Of a stretch of DNA of 20,558 bases, positions 1 through 6,572 are shown in pieces (the first letter of the stretch is position 1; every line of letters begins with the position of its first letter). Source of the stretch: Opitutia bacterium UBA7350 (GTDB taxonomy: Bacteria > Verrucomicrobiota > Verrucomicrobiia > Opitutales > Coraliomargaritaceae); contig DKOX01000138.1 of NCBI GenBank assembly GCA_002470925.1, positions 1 through 20,558 on the forward strand, in the 5' to 3' direction. Below the pieces are notes generated by a model. The model was given only the letters and a program-made list of their open reading frames with translations, searched no databases and had not been told where the DNA came from. The position numbers were made by a program, and so were the translations under genes.

Positions 1-504
1 GTGGGCAAAGACGGCATCGCCATCATTGTCAACGAAACCAACCCTCTGGAATCCATCAGCCTCGAAGAAATTGAGCTGATCTTTTCCGGTGACGTAACGG
101 ACTGGTCGGCAATCTCGATGGAAGCAGGCACAATCTCCGCCTACACCCGCAACACTTCCTCAGGAACCTATGCGGTCTTCCAAAAAATAGGCATGCATTC
201 CCGCGACTATGGCGCAGAAACACAGAAAATGGCCGGCAATGAGCAGATCGCATCGGAAGTCGCTAAAAATCCCTATGGAATTGGCTATGTGGGACTTGCC
301 TACATCAATACCCCGGGTGTTAAGGTCCTGCCGGTCGAGGGAATCAACCCCAACGCCTCAAATTACCCCTTGGCACGTCCGCTCTATTATTTGATCGATG
401 GCAACGCCACCCTGAGCGCCAATGCCAATGACTTTATCGGCTTCACTCTGAGCCCCGAAGGTCAGGCCATTGTGAGCCAGGTACACTTCCTCCCTATTTA
501 CTAA
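1..504 (+). CDS. pstS: Phosphate ABC transporter substrate-binding protein PstS (3' part)
   Basis: This is the C-terminal 167 residues of a PstS-type phosphate-binding protein, the extracytoplasmic receptor that delivers phosphate to the PstCA permease. The reading frame is open from the first base, so the GTG at position 1 is probably an internal codon and the true start lies upstream of the window. Family features visible are the stretch around residues 20-40 (SLEEIELIFSGDVTDW), the phosphate-contacting SSGTY segment near residue 53, a YGIGYVGLAY segment near residue 92, and a typical end (FIGFTLSPEGQAIV) close to the stop. pstC, pstA, pstB and phoU follow in the same direction, which supports the assignment strongly. 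A 173-base spacer separates it from pstC. The signal peptide cannot be seen because the 5' end is missing. Confidence 0.93.
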   Translation: MGKDGIAIIVNETNPLESISLEEIELIFSGDVTDWSAISMEAGTISAYTRNTSSGTYAVFQKIGMHSRDYGAETQKMAGNEQIASEVAKNPYGIGYVGLAYINTPGVKVLPVEGINPNASNYPLARPLYYLIDGNATLSANANDFIGFTLSPEGQAIVSQVHFLPIY

Positions 505-521
505 ACCAAAACCTGCTCCAC

Positions 522-568
522 GCCAAGCGGTGCATTAAATTCGATGCTGCGCCGCTTGTTTGCTTGGC
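522..568 (+). promoter_or_regulatory. Candidate alternative stem-loops in the pstS-pstC spacer
   Basis: The 173-base pstS-pstC spacer (505-677) holds overlapping inverted repeats. CAAGCGG at 524-530 can pair with CCGCTTG at 552-558, with an inner GCAT (532-535)/ATGC (544-547) stem. The overlapping GCCAAGC at 522-528 can instead pair with GCTTGGC at 562-568. The two structures exclude each other. No T-run follows, so this does not look like an intrinsic terminator. A role in mRNA processing, or in lowering permease expression relative to the binding protein, is inference from its position only. I found no convincing Pho box in the spacer. Confidence 0.3.
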
Positions 569-642
569 TTGGGGCGCGGTGACATTCATACCATTTGAAT
601 GGATTTTTTTAACGCACACCTGACGACCGAAAACAACCGGCT

Positions 643-681
643 ATGAAATCATTCTTTAAAGCCTCTGCACCTTTTGTATGA
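643..681 (+). other. Possible 12-codon leader ORF overlapping the pstC start
   Basis: ATG at 643 opens a 12-residue frame (MKSFFKASAPFV) whose TGA stop at 679-681 overlaps the pstC ATG (678-680) as ATGA. This is the classic arrangement for translational coupling. It matters because pstC has no recognisable Shine-Dalgarno sequence. The peptide is short, so chance is a real alternative, and there is no independent evidence of translation. Confidence 0.25.
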
Positions 682-2486
682 CGCAGGATTCAAAGGCAAG
701 TGAACCAAACGCCGCCCGCTTTGACCGGCGCAAGAATATACTCTTTGGTCGAGACAAGGATTCCATCATCAAAGGGTTTTTTGGCAGCACTGCAACCGTT
801 GCCATCGTCGTCCTCGCCCTGATTACACTCTTCCTCTTTAAGGAAGGCTTCGGCTTTCTGGGGAGTTACCATAAGAGCCTGCAGGAATATCGCCTTTCCG
901 GACTCGAATATGTGGATATTCTGAAGGAACCGCGCGATGATTTCAGCGCCCTGAATCGCTACCTCAACGACATTCGGGCGGAGTGGATCCGCGACCTGAA
1001 CGCCCGCGGACTTTCCCGGGAAGCAGTCTCCCGCACAGTGACCTCCCCCAAGGCAAAAGCCCTCTTTCTCAGCTATATCCGAGCGGGCTCGCAGTTGCGC
1101 GGCTTTATCAAAAAGAAAATGGATGCCGCCATTGAAGTGCGCGACCGTTACCAGACCAACGAAAACCTCCGCGAGACCCTTCAGGGCTATGCGGAAAAAA
1201 TCGAGGCGGTCAGCGAACCGGGCTACCGGCTATCACCCGAAGACCGCGCCCAGTTCGCCCTCCGCCTCAAGGAAAGCATCCGCGACAACACCCTCCAAGC
1301 CGACAAACTCCCGGCTAATCAGGAAATTCTCGCGGCACTGGAAAAGGGTTCGCCCCTCACTGCCGCCGCACAGGAAATCTACCTGCAACTGCTCCGCAAA
1401 CAATACCTTAAGACGGAAGCAACACTCCGGCCCGTTGATTTTTCTCAGAGCATAAATACCATCACCGACGAACAGGAACGCTACGCCGAGATCCTTTTTA
1501 ACCTCGAAATGGACATCCGCAAAGTACTCAAGCGCGCTGATGCCATCGATTTTGAGAACAAAAGCCTCGATAAACGCATCCAGCGTTTTCGCGAACTCAA
1601 CGACCAATACCTCGCCTCCATTCCAAAGCATAAAGCCAAGCTCGCAAGCTGGGATCAAAACGTAGAGGTTCCACTCTGGCGCGCCCTGGCCGCATTCCTT
1701 GCGGGCAAGGATTGGGTCACCGCCAGTGATCAACAGGATTGGTATGGGCTCCTCCCCCTCCTGAGCGGCTCGCTCCTCATTTCGCTCATTGCCCTCTTCT
1801 TTGCGGTTCCCTTCGGCGTGGGCGCCGCGATCTATGTAAACCAAATCGCCGGCCCGCTGGAACGCAACCTCATCAAGCCCTACGTCGAATTTGTATCGGC
1901 GATTCCCTCCGTCGTGATCGGGTTCTTTGGGGTGGTCGTCTTCGGGGAAGCAATCCGACTCCTCTCCCAGTTTGAATTCATGGCATGGGTGCCCTTCTTC
2001 CCCCTGCAGGAACGCCTCAATGCCTTTACCGCGGGCGCCCTGCTCGCGCTCATGGCGATTCCCACCATCTTTACCCTGGCGGAAGACGCCATCAATAACA
2101 TCCCCCGCCACTTTAAAGAGGCCTCCTTTGCGGTGGGAGCCACCCGCCTGCAAACCACCCTGCGCGTCATTGTGCCCTCGGCGCTCTCCGGCATTATCTC
2201 AGCGGTCATGCTCGGCTTTGGTCGCGTCATTGGCGAAACCATGGTGGTGCTCCTCTGTGCCGGCAACCGCATCAAAATTCCCGATTTCTCCGAAGGCCTT
2301 GGGGTCTTTTATCAACCGGTGCATACGATGACCGGTATCATTGCACAGGAAATGGGCGAGGTGGTGCGGGGGAGCGTTCACTATCGCGCCCTCTTCATGG
2401 TCGGTATCGTTCTTTTCTTTGTTTCACTGTTAATCAACTACGGTGCCCAGTGGGTCGTAAAAAAATACCGCAAGGTCGGCGACTAA
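678..2486 (+). CDS. pstC: Phosphate ABC transporter permease PstC with large extracytoplasmic insertion
   Basis: PstC forms the inner-membrane phosphate channel together with PstA. At 602 residues it is about twice the usual length of roughly 300. A cytoplasmic N-terminus is followed by one membrane helix (about residues 35-56). Then comes a charged, helix-prone segment of about 300 residues (57-355), and then the standard permease core from about residue 357. The core shows the conserved FVSAIPSVVIGFFG segment (405-418), the cytoplasmic EAA loop that docks the ATPase (EASFAVGATR, 481-490), and GRVIGETMVV (515-524). With the first helix crossing outward, the insertion should lie in the periplasm; that topology is inferred. 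pstA begins 17 bases downstream. The start ATG has no Shine-Dalgarno sequence but is overlapped by a possible leader ORF. Confidence 0.93.
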   Translation: MTQDSKASEPNAARFDRRKNILFGRDKDSIIKGFFGSTATVAIVVLALITLFLFKEGFGFLGSYHKSLQEYRLSGLEYVDILKEPRDDFSALNRYLNDIRAEWIRDLNARGLSREAVSRTVTSPKAKALFLSYIRAGSQLRGFIKKKMDAAIEVRDRYQTNENLRETLQGYAEKIEAVSEPGYRLSPEDRAQFALRLKESIRDNTLQADKLPANQEILAALEKGSPLTAAAQEIYLQLLRKQYLKTEATLRPVDFSQSINTITDEQERYAEILFNLEMDIRKVLKRADAIDFENKSLDKRIQRFRELNDQYLASIPKHKAKLASWDQNVEVPLWRALAAFLAGKDWVTASDQQDWYGLLPLLSGSLLISLIALFFAVPFGVGAAIYVNQIAGPLERNLIKPYVEFVSAIPSVVIGFFGVVVFGEAIRLLSQFEFMAWVPFFPLQERLNAFTAGALLALMAIPTIFTLAEDAINNIPRHFKEASFAVGATRLQTTLRVIVPSALSGIISAVMLGFGRVIGETMVVLLCAGNRIKIPDFSEGLGVFYQPVHTMTGIIAQEMGEVVRGSVHYRALFMVGIVLFFVSLLINYGAQWVVKKYRKVGD

Positions 2487-2503
2487 CCCCGTTTAAATAG
2501 AGG

Positions 2504-3706
2504 ATGGCAAAACCCAAATTACACCGCTTCGCAATACGCTCCTCCCGGAAGAAGACCATTGAGGTAATCGTGGCAAATCTCTTCCGCTTGATGACCTATT
2601 GCGTCATCCTTGCGGCGGCCTATCTCTTTTTTGATATTACAGCGAACGGTTCGAAGGCCGTTTTCCAGGGCAAGGCGCCCTTCATCAACATCCAGTTCCT
2701 CACCGAAAAACCGCAAACCCTGCATGTCTTTGAGCCCCTTGAGCCCTATAACGAAATCCAGAAACGGCGCACCCAGATCCTACAATTGCAGTCAAAGCGC
2801 AAGGCCCTCGGAAGCAATGACACCGAGCAACGAACGGAATACTCGGAGCAAATTGACAATCTTCAGGCAGAAATAGAGAGATGGGACGCCCAACGCAAAG
2901 CGGAACGGCTCAAGTATAGCGACGACGCATACCGCGCCCTGGACCACACGCCCGACCTTTCGATGTTCAAACACCAAACCTATGCCTACAGCGGCGGCGG
3001 AATCGGCCCCGCCATTATTGGAACCTGCCTTTTGGTGCTCGGCTCTATCGCTATCGCCCTCAGCCTCGGCCTCCTCTGTGCCATCTATCTAAGCGAATAC
3101 AGCCGCCCCGGCAAAACCCTGCAGGCGATCCGCCTCTCAATTCTCAATCTCTCGGGGGTGCCCTCGATTGTCTTTGGGCTTTTCGGGTTTGGTATGTTTG
3201 TCCATTTCTTTGGCTGGGGCGTCTCCATCATTGCGGGCTGGTTCACCCTTGCGATCATGGCTCTCCCCGTCATCATTGCCGCCAGTGAAGAATCGATGCG
3301 CGCCATCCCGCGCGGCTTCCGCGAAGGCTCCCTCGCGCTGGGGGCCTCTAAATGGACCTCCATCCGCACCAATGTCCTCCCCTACGCCCTGCCGGGGATC
3401 CTGACCTCCTCGATCATGGGCATCGCGCGCGTCGCTGGCGAAACCGCCCCGATCATGTTTACCGCCGCCTACGCCCTGCGCGACCAACTCCCCTGGGAAG
3501 GGCTCGAGCAACCCACCGACTTTTTCTTCCAGGGCGTCATGGCACTCCCTTACCATATTTATGTCGTCAGTTCCAAGATCCCCCAAAACGAATACACCCG
3601 CGACATGCAATACGGCACCGCATTCGTCTTCCTTTTCATTGTAGGCTTCTTTGCCCTCAGCAGTATTCTCCTCCGCATCCACGTTCGCTCCAAATATAAA
3701 TGGTGA
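2504..3706 (+). CDS. pstA: Phosphate ABC transporter permease PstA with coiled-coil insertion
   Basis: PstA is the second permease subunit of the phosphate importer. It has 400 residues, against about 280-300 for typical members. One N-terminal membrane helix (about 27-45) is followed by an extracytoplasmic segment of about 110 residues. Residues 82-137 of that segment are highly charged and coiled-coil-like. The permease core starts near residue 166. Diagnostic segments are LSGVPSIVFGLFGFG (216-230), the EAA loop EGSLALGASKW (274-284), and RVAGETAPIMFTAA (309-322). GAGG lies immediately before the ATG, too close for normal Shine-Dalgarno spacing. It sits 17 bases after pstC and 38 before pstB, clearly in one operon. 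The insertion parallels the larger one in PstC, so the two may contact each other outside the membrane (inference). Confidence 0.94.
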   Translation: MAKPKLHRFAIRSSRKKTIEVIVANLFRLMTYCVILAAAYLFFDITANGSKAVFQGKAPFINIQFLTEKPQTLHVFEPLEPYNEIQKRRTQILQLQSKRKALGSNDTEQRTEYSEQIDNLQAEIERWDAQRKAERLKYSDDAYRALDHTPDLSMFKHQTYAYSGGGIGPAIIGTCLLVLGSIAIALSLGLLCAIYLSEYSRPGKTLQAIRLSILNLSGVPSIVFGLFGFGMFVHFFGWGVSIIAGWFTLAIMALPVIIAASEESMRAIPRGFREGSLALGASKWTSIRTNVLPYALPGILTSSIMGIARVAGETAPIMFTAAYALRDQLPWEGLEQPTDFFFQGVMALPYHIYVVSSKIPQNEYTRDMQYGTAFVFLFIVGFFALSSILLRIHVRSKYKW

Positions 3707-3744
3707 CCCAAGAGCCCTCCCGTAATATTTAAACCCTCCATACC

Positions 3745-4554
3745 ATGAACCTCGCCATCCAACCTGAACGCCCAAAGCCCAACTCTGCCTCAAAGGCAAA
3801 AGCAATTATTGAAACCCGTGATTTCAGTTTTGCCTACGGCCCCACTCAGGCGCTTTTCGATATCTCCATGGATATCCATAAAAAAGAAGTGACCGCCCTC
3901 ATTGGCCCTTCGGGTTGCGGCAAGTCCACCTTCCTCCGCTGCTTTAACCGGATGAACGACCTCATCGACAATACCCGCATCCTGAGCGGGCAAATCAAAA
4001 TCAGCGGCATCGATATCTACAAACGCGATGTCGATGTCATCGAGTTGCGCAAACACGTCGGGATGGTCTTTCAAAAATCCAACCCCTTCCCCAAGTCGAT
4101 CTATGACAACATTGCCTATGGCCTGCGTATTCAAGGCATTAAACGCAAAAGCGAACTCGATGAAGTGGTGGAACGCTGCCTGCGCGGCGCAGCCCTCTGG
4201 GACGAAGTCAAGGATCGCCTCGGTGACAGTGCGCTCGGGATGTCGGGGGGACAACAGCAACGCCTTTGCATCGCCCGCGCGCTCGCTGTTAAACCCAAGA
4301 TTATCCTAATGGATGAACCCTGTTCCGCCCTTGATCCGGTCGCCACCGCCAAGGTCGAGGAACTAATTCATGGACTCAAAACAGATTATACCATTGTAAT
4401 AGTTACGCACAATATGCAACAAGCCGCCCGGCTCTCTGACCGCACCGCCTTCTTCTATTTAGGCAAACTCATTGAGTATGGGCCCACCGAACAAATCTTC
4501 ATGAATCCTGAGAACCCAAAGACCGAAGCCTACGTTTCCGGGCGTTTTGGATAA
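3745..4554 (+). CDS. pstB: Phosphate import ATP-binding protein PstB
   Basis: PstB is the ATPase that powers phosphate import by binding the cytoplasmic loops of PstC and PstA. All ABC motifs are present: Walker A GPSGCGKST (54-62), Q-loop Q110, signature MSGGQQQ (166-172, where many PstB proteins have LSGGQQQ), Walker B IILMDEP (186-192) and the H-loop histidine H222. The segments FLRCFNRMNDLI and FQKSNPFPKSIYDNI are typical of PstB rather than of other importers. The length of 269 residues is normal. The first ~20 residues are a variable, proline- and lysine-containing lead-in. phoU starts 31 bases downstream. No Shine-Dalgarno sequence is visible. Confidence 0.97.
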   Translation: MNLAIQPERPKPNSASKAKAIIETRDFSFAYGPTQALFDISMDIHKKEVTALIGPSGCGKSTFLRCFNRMNDLIDNTRILSGQIKISGIDIYKRDVDVIELRKHVGMVFQKSNPFPKSIYDNIAYGLRIQGIKRKSELDEVVERCLRGAALWDEVKDRLGDSALGMSGGQQQRLCIARALAVKPKIILMDEPCSALDPVATAKVEELIHGLKTDYTIVIVTHNMQQAARLSDRTAFFYLGKLIEYGPTEQIFMNPENPKTEAYVSGRFG

Positions 4555-4585
4555 ACCTCTATAGAAAATTTTTTGATCAAATATC

Positions 4586-5224
4586 ATGCAACGCTATTTC
4601 CACGACGAACTTCAAGAATTACGAAACAAGCTCACCCTCCTGGGCGAGAAATCGAATGACGCCGCGCGGCTCTCGGTTGAAAGCCTCCTGGAGGGTGACC
4701 TCGAAATGGTGGACCGCGTCTTGGCTCTGGATGATGCCATCGACGAACTGGAGAAAGAAATCGGGCATGCCTGCATGCGCTACATCAGCCTGCGCTCTCC
4801 GGTTTCAACCGATGCCCGCCTTATCTTGGTCGCCCTCAAGGCGAGTCACGATTTTGAGCGGGTAGGTGACGAAGCCCACACCATTGCACGCAAGGCCCGC
4901 GACATCCTCATCCGTGAAGGCCGCCTCAGCGAACCCCTTAAATTTAAGGAAATGAGTCGCCTCAGTAGCAATCTACTGAATGACGCCATCACCTGCTTTG
5001 TGGAGGAAGACATCGAAAAAGCAGAGGCCGTGATTAAGATGGATCAGGAAATTGACGCCCTCAACAAACACCATTACGAAATCCTTACCGCAGAAACCAT
5101 GCAGAAGCAGCTTTCCGATGCCTCCCGCTTCGACGCGGTCTTGATTTCCAAGTCAATCGAGCGCATCGGCGATCACGCCAAAAATCTCGCAAAAGAGGTG
5201 ATCTATCTGCTCAAGGGTAATTAA
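4586..5224 (+). CDS. phoU: Phosphate signalling regulator PhoU
   Basis: PhoU is a cytoplasmic helical-bundle protein. In the known family it couples the state of the Pst transporter to the PhoR-type sensor kinase and limits phosphate uptake. The 212-residue length is normal. Two symmetric halves each carry the metal-binding type motif: DFERVGDEAHTIA (89-101) and SIERIGDHAKNLA (190-202). Its position as the last pst gene is the canonical order. A perfect palindrome TTTGATCAAA (4572-4581) lies just before the start; it may be chance in this AT-rich gap. No PhoR/PhoB genes are in the window, so the partner kinase must be elsewhere. Confidence 0.96.
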   Translation: MQRYFHDELQELRNKLTLLGEKSNDAARLSVESLLEGDLEMVDRVLALDDAIDELEKEIGHACMRYISLRSPVSTDARLILVALKASHDFERVGDEAHTIARKARDILIREGRLSEPLKFKEMSRLSSNLLNDAITCFVEEDIEKAEAVIKMDQEIDALNKHHYEILTAETMQKQLSDASRFDAVLISKSIERIGDHAKNLAKEVIYLLKGN

Positions 5225-5337
5225 TTTTTTACTATTATTTGATAGAATTAGGAATTATAAGCTCTTGTTTTGGCTCATAATATGCTATTGTAAAATTTCT
5301 TCTGCTTAATGCATCCGTATCAAAAAGGACAATAATT
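5225..5337 (+). promoter_or_regulatory. AT-rich promoter/leader region with clear ribosome binding site
   Basis: This 113-base spacer is much richer in A+T than the surrounding genes, as expected for a strong promoter. A CATAAT hexamer (5276-5281) is one base from the -10 consensus, but no good -35 sits at 16-18 bases. An imperfect inverted repeat pairs ATTATAAGC (5254-5262) with GCTCATAAT (5273-5281). It is not followed by a T-run, so I do not call it the phoU terminator. AAGGA at 5325-5329, eight bases before the ATG, is a good Shine-Dalgarno sequence, which is unusual in this window. Confidence 0.45.
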
Positions 5338-5778
5338 ATGCCAATTAAAAAGAAAACCACCAAGAAAGTCGTCGCCAAGAAGGCACCCGCGAAAAAGGCT
5401 GTAACAAAGAAAGCTCCCGCAAAAAAAGCTTCGGTTAAGAAAGCTCCCGTGAAAAAGAAGGCACCCGCGAAGAAGGTTGCAAAGAAAGTCGTTAAAAAGA
5501 CCGCCGCAAAGAAACTGACCATGACCCGTATCATTGCCCGTGTTGATGTCGGCTTCGGCAACCAACTCTATATTCGCGGCGAGAACGGCGGACTCGATTG
5601 GGAGCACGGCATTCTTATGGAAAATATTTCCCCCTACGAGTGGAGCTTTACGACGCACTATCCTGCAAAACAGATCGAATTCAAATTCCTCATCAACGAT
5701 GAATTGTGGTCTGAAGGCAATAACCTCAAGATTGCGGCAGGGAAGGAGTCGATCAGTTCACCGACCTTTGCCTGGTAG
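5338..5778 (+). CDS. Histone-H1-like basic tail fused to a CBM20/CBM48-like domain
   Basis: A 146-residue protein in two parts. Residues 4-59 are almost only Lys, Ala, Pro, Val and Thr, with a ten-residue repeat of the form KKAPAKKAxx. This resembles eukaryotic H1 tails and bacterial histone-like proteins and should bind DNA or other polyanions. Residues 62-146 look like one small beta-sandwich. The order is a LYIRG strand, then a GLDWEHG turn, a SPYEWSF strand, an IEFKFLINDELW strand pair, then SEGNN. This order of Trp, (I/V)E(F/Y)K and a Trp-x-x-G-N end resembles starch-binding CBM20/AMPK-type CBM48 modules, but the match is by eye only. M62 could be an internal start for the domain alone. 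It has its own AT-rich leader and a good Shine-Dalgarno sequence, suggesting strong independent expression. Its stop abuts that of the convergent acyltransferase gene. Confidence 0.85.
   Translation: MPIKKKTTKKVVAKKAPAKKAVTKKAPAKKASVKKAPVKKKAPAKKVAKKVVKKTAAKKLTMTRIIARVDVGFGNQLYIRGENGGLDWEHGILMENISPYEWSFTTHYPAKQIEFKFLINDELWSEGNNLKIAAGKESISSPTFAW
5377..5475 (+). repeat. Imperfect 30-bp coding repeats (KKAPAKKAxx)
   Basis: About three tandem copies of a 30-base unit encode residues 14-46 of the histone-like protein: KKAPAKKAVT, KKAPAKKASV, then KKAPVKKK followed by APAKK. The copies differ mainly at third codon positions (AAA/AAG, GCA/GCT/GCC). This suggests old duplication held by protein-level selection rather than a recent expansion. 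Such tails often vary in length between strains. Confidence 0.75.
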
Positions 5779-6492
5779 CTAAGACTCCGCATTTACTCCC
5801 TTACCGAGGAGCTCATCTTCGGTAAGGTCATTTAACGCACCCTCCAGTATCTTGGTGGCGGCCTCACAACTAGTTGCCGCCATCAATGCCTCGGCAGGCA
5901 CACATTGCACCCGCATTTCCGCCCTGCTGAATGGTTTCGGGAGGTAAAAACGATCCCAGCTGCGCAAACGCCAGGCGCGGCTGAAGTTTATTGAAAGCAG
6001 ATAGACGTCGGATTCCGTCTCCCGTGCCAGCGCCGCCGCCCCGGGCTTCATTACATAGACTGGCCCGCGGGAGCCGTCCGGTGTTATCAGAATACTCTTC
6101 CCCGCCTGCCGGGCCGCCACTAATTCCAACAACGCCTTTCGACCCCGCCGATTGCGTGAGCCCCGCACCGGCGCAATGCCAAAAAGTTCCAGCACCGCAC
6201 TCATCCAGGCGCCGTCCGCGCTCGCACTCACCAAGGCCGCCATCTGACCCTTATGCACGTATCGGTGCAACAGTTCCGGCCCCATAAATAAGCGATTGTG
6301 CCATACAACCACCAAACCGGGGCGCTCCTTCAAGGCTTCCCAATAAGCGTGGCATTCCGCTGGAATCTGCAGGCGCAAAGTTGATGCCCAGAGGCGCATT
6401 GCCCCAACCAGCAAGCGCAGCAAAAAGCGATGCCAAATCCTGAGGTCATGGATTGCCCCTGATTTGCCCGGTTTTGTGCCCGCCTTGCTCAT
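5779..6492 (-). CDS. DUF374 / LPLAT-type acyltransferase
   Basis: This is a 237-residue member of the DUF374 lysophospholipid-acyltransferase-like family, thought to act on lipid or lipid A-type substrates at the inner membrane. Recognisable blocks are VVVWHNRLF (61-69, with the candidate catalytic His65), SASADGAWMSAVLELFGI (89-106), VRGSRNRRG (109-117) and ITPDGSRGPVY (136-146). Many family members have DGE in the second block; here it is DGA (residues 93-95). A hydrophobic stretch near residues 22-36 may be a membrane anchor. The exact acyl donor and acceptor cannot be read from sequence. The gene converges with the histone-like gene, the two stop codons being directly adjacent (TAGCTA). 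It is divergent from glyS, with 80 bases between the starts. Confidence 0.82.
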   Translation of the reverse strand: MSKAGTKPGKSGAIHDLRIWHRFLLRLLVGAMRLWASTLRLQIPAECHAYWEALKERPGLVVVWHNRLFMGPELLHRYVHKGQMAALVSASADGAWMSAVLELFGIAPVRGSRNRRGRKALLELVAARQAGKSILITPDGSRGPVYVMKPGAAALARETESDVYLLSINFSRAWRLRSWDRFYLPKPFSRAEMRVQCVPAEALMAATSCEAATKILEGALNDLTEDELLGKGVNAES

Positions 6493-6572
6493 GAACGCCA
6501 GCTTGAGTATTCCACCCTGCCCTGCAACCTAATCTTGACCGTTCCCGCGCACGATGCTTCTTTCAAGCGCCT

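Noticed and set aside
505..677. Pho box upstream of pstC
   Set aside because: I looked for paired CTGTCAT-like repeats and found none good enough. The main promoter is probably upstream of pstS, outside the window.
1233..2153. 306-residue open frame on the minus strand inside pstC
   Set aside because: It lies wholly antisense to a clear permease gene, has no recognisable domain, and arises from the codon bias of the real gene.
4572..4581. Palindrome TTTGATCAAA before phoU as an operator
   Set aside because: It is ten bases in an AT-rich gap inside an operon, easily produced by chance, with no second copy seen.
5254..5281. Inverted repeat as phoU terminator
   Set aside because: The stem has a mismatch, is AT-rich and is not followed by a T-run.
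5377..5475. Tandem repeats as a CRISPR or other non-coding array
   Set aside because: The repeats are in frame within a coding gene and differ at third codon positions, so they are protein repeats.
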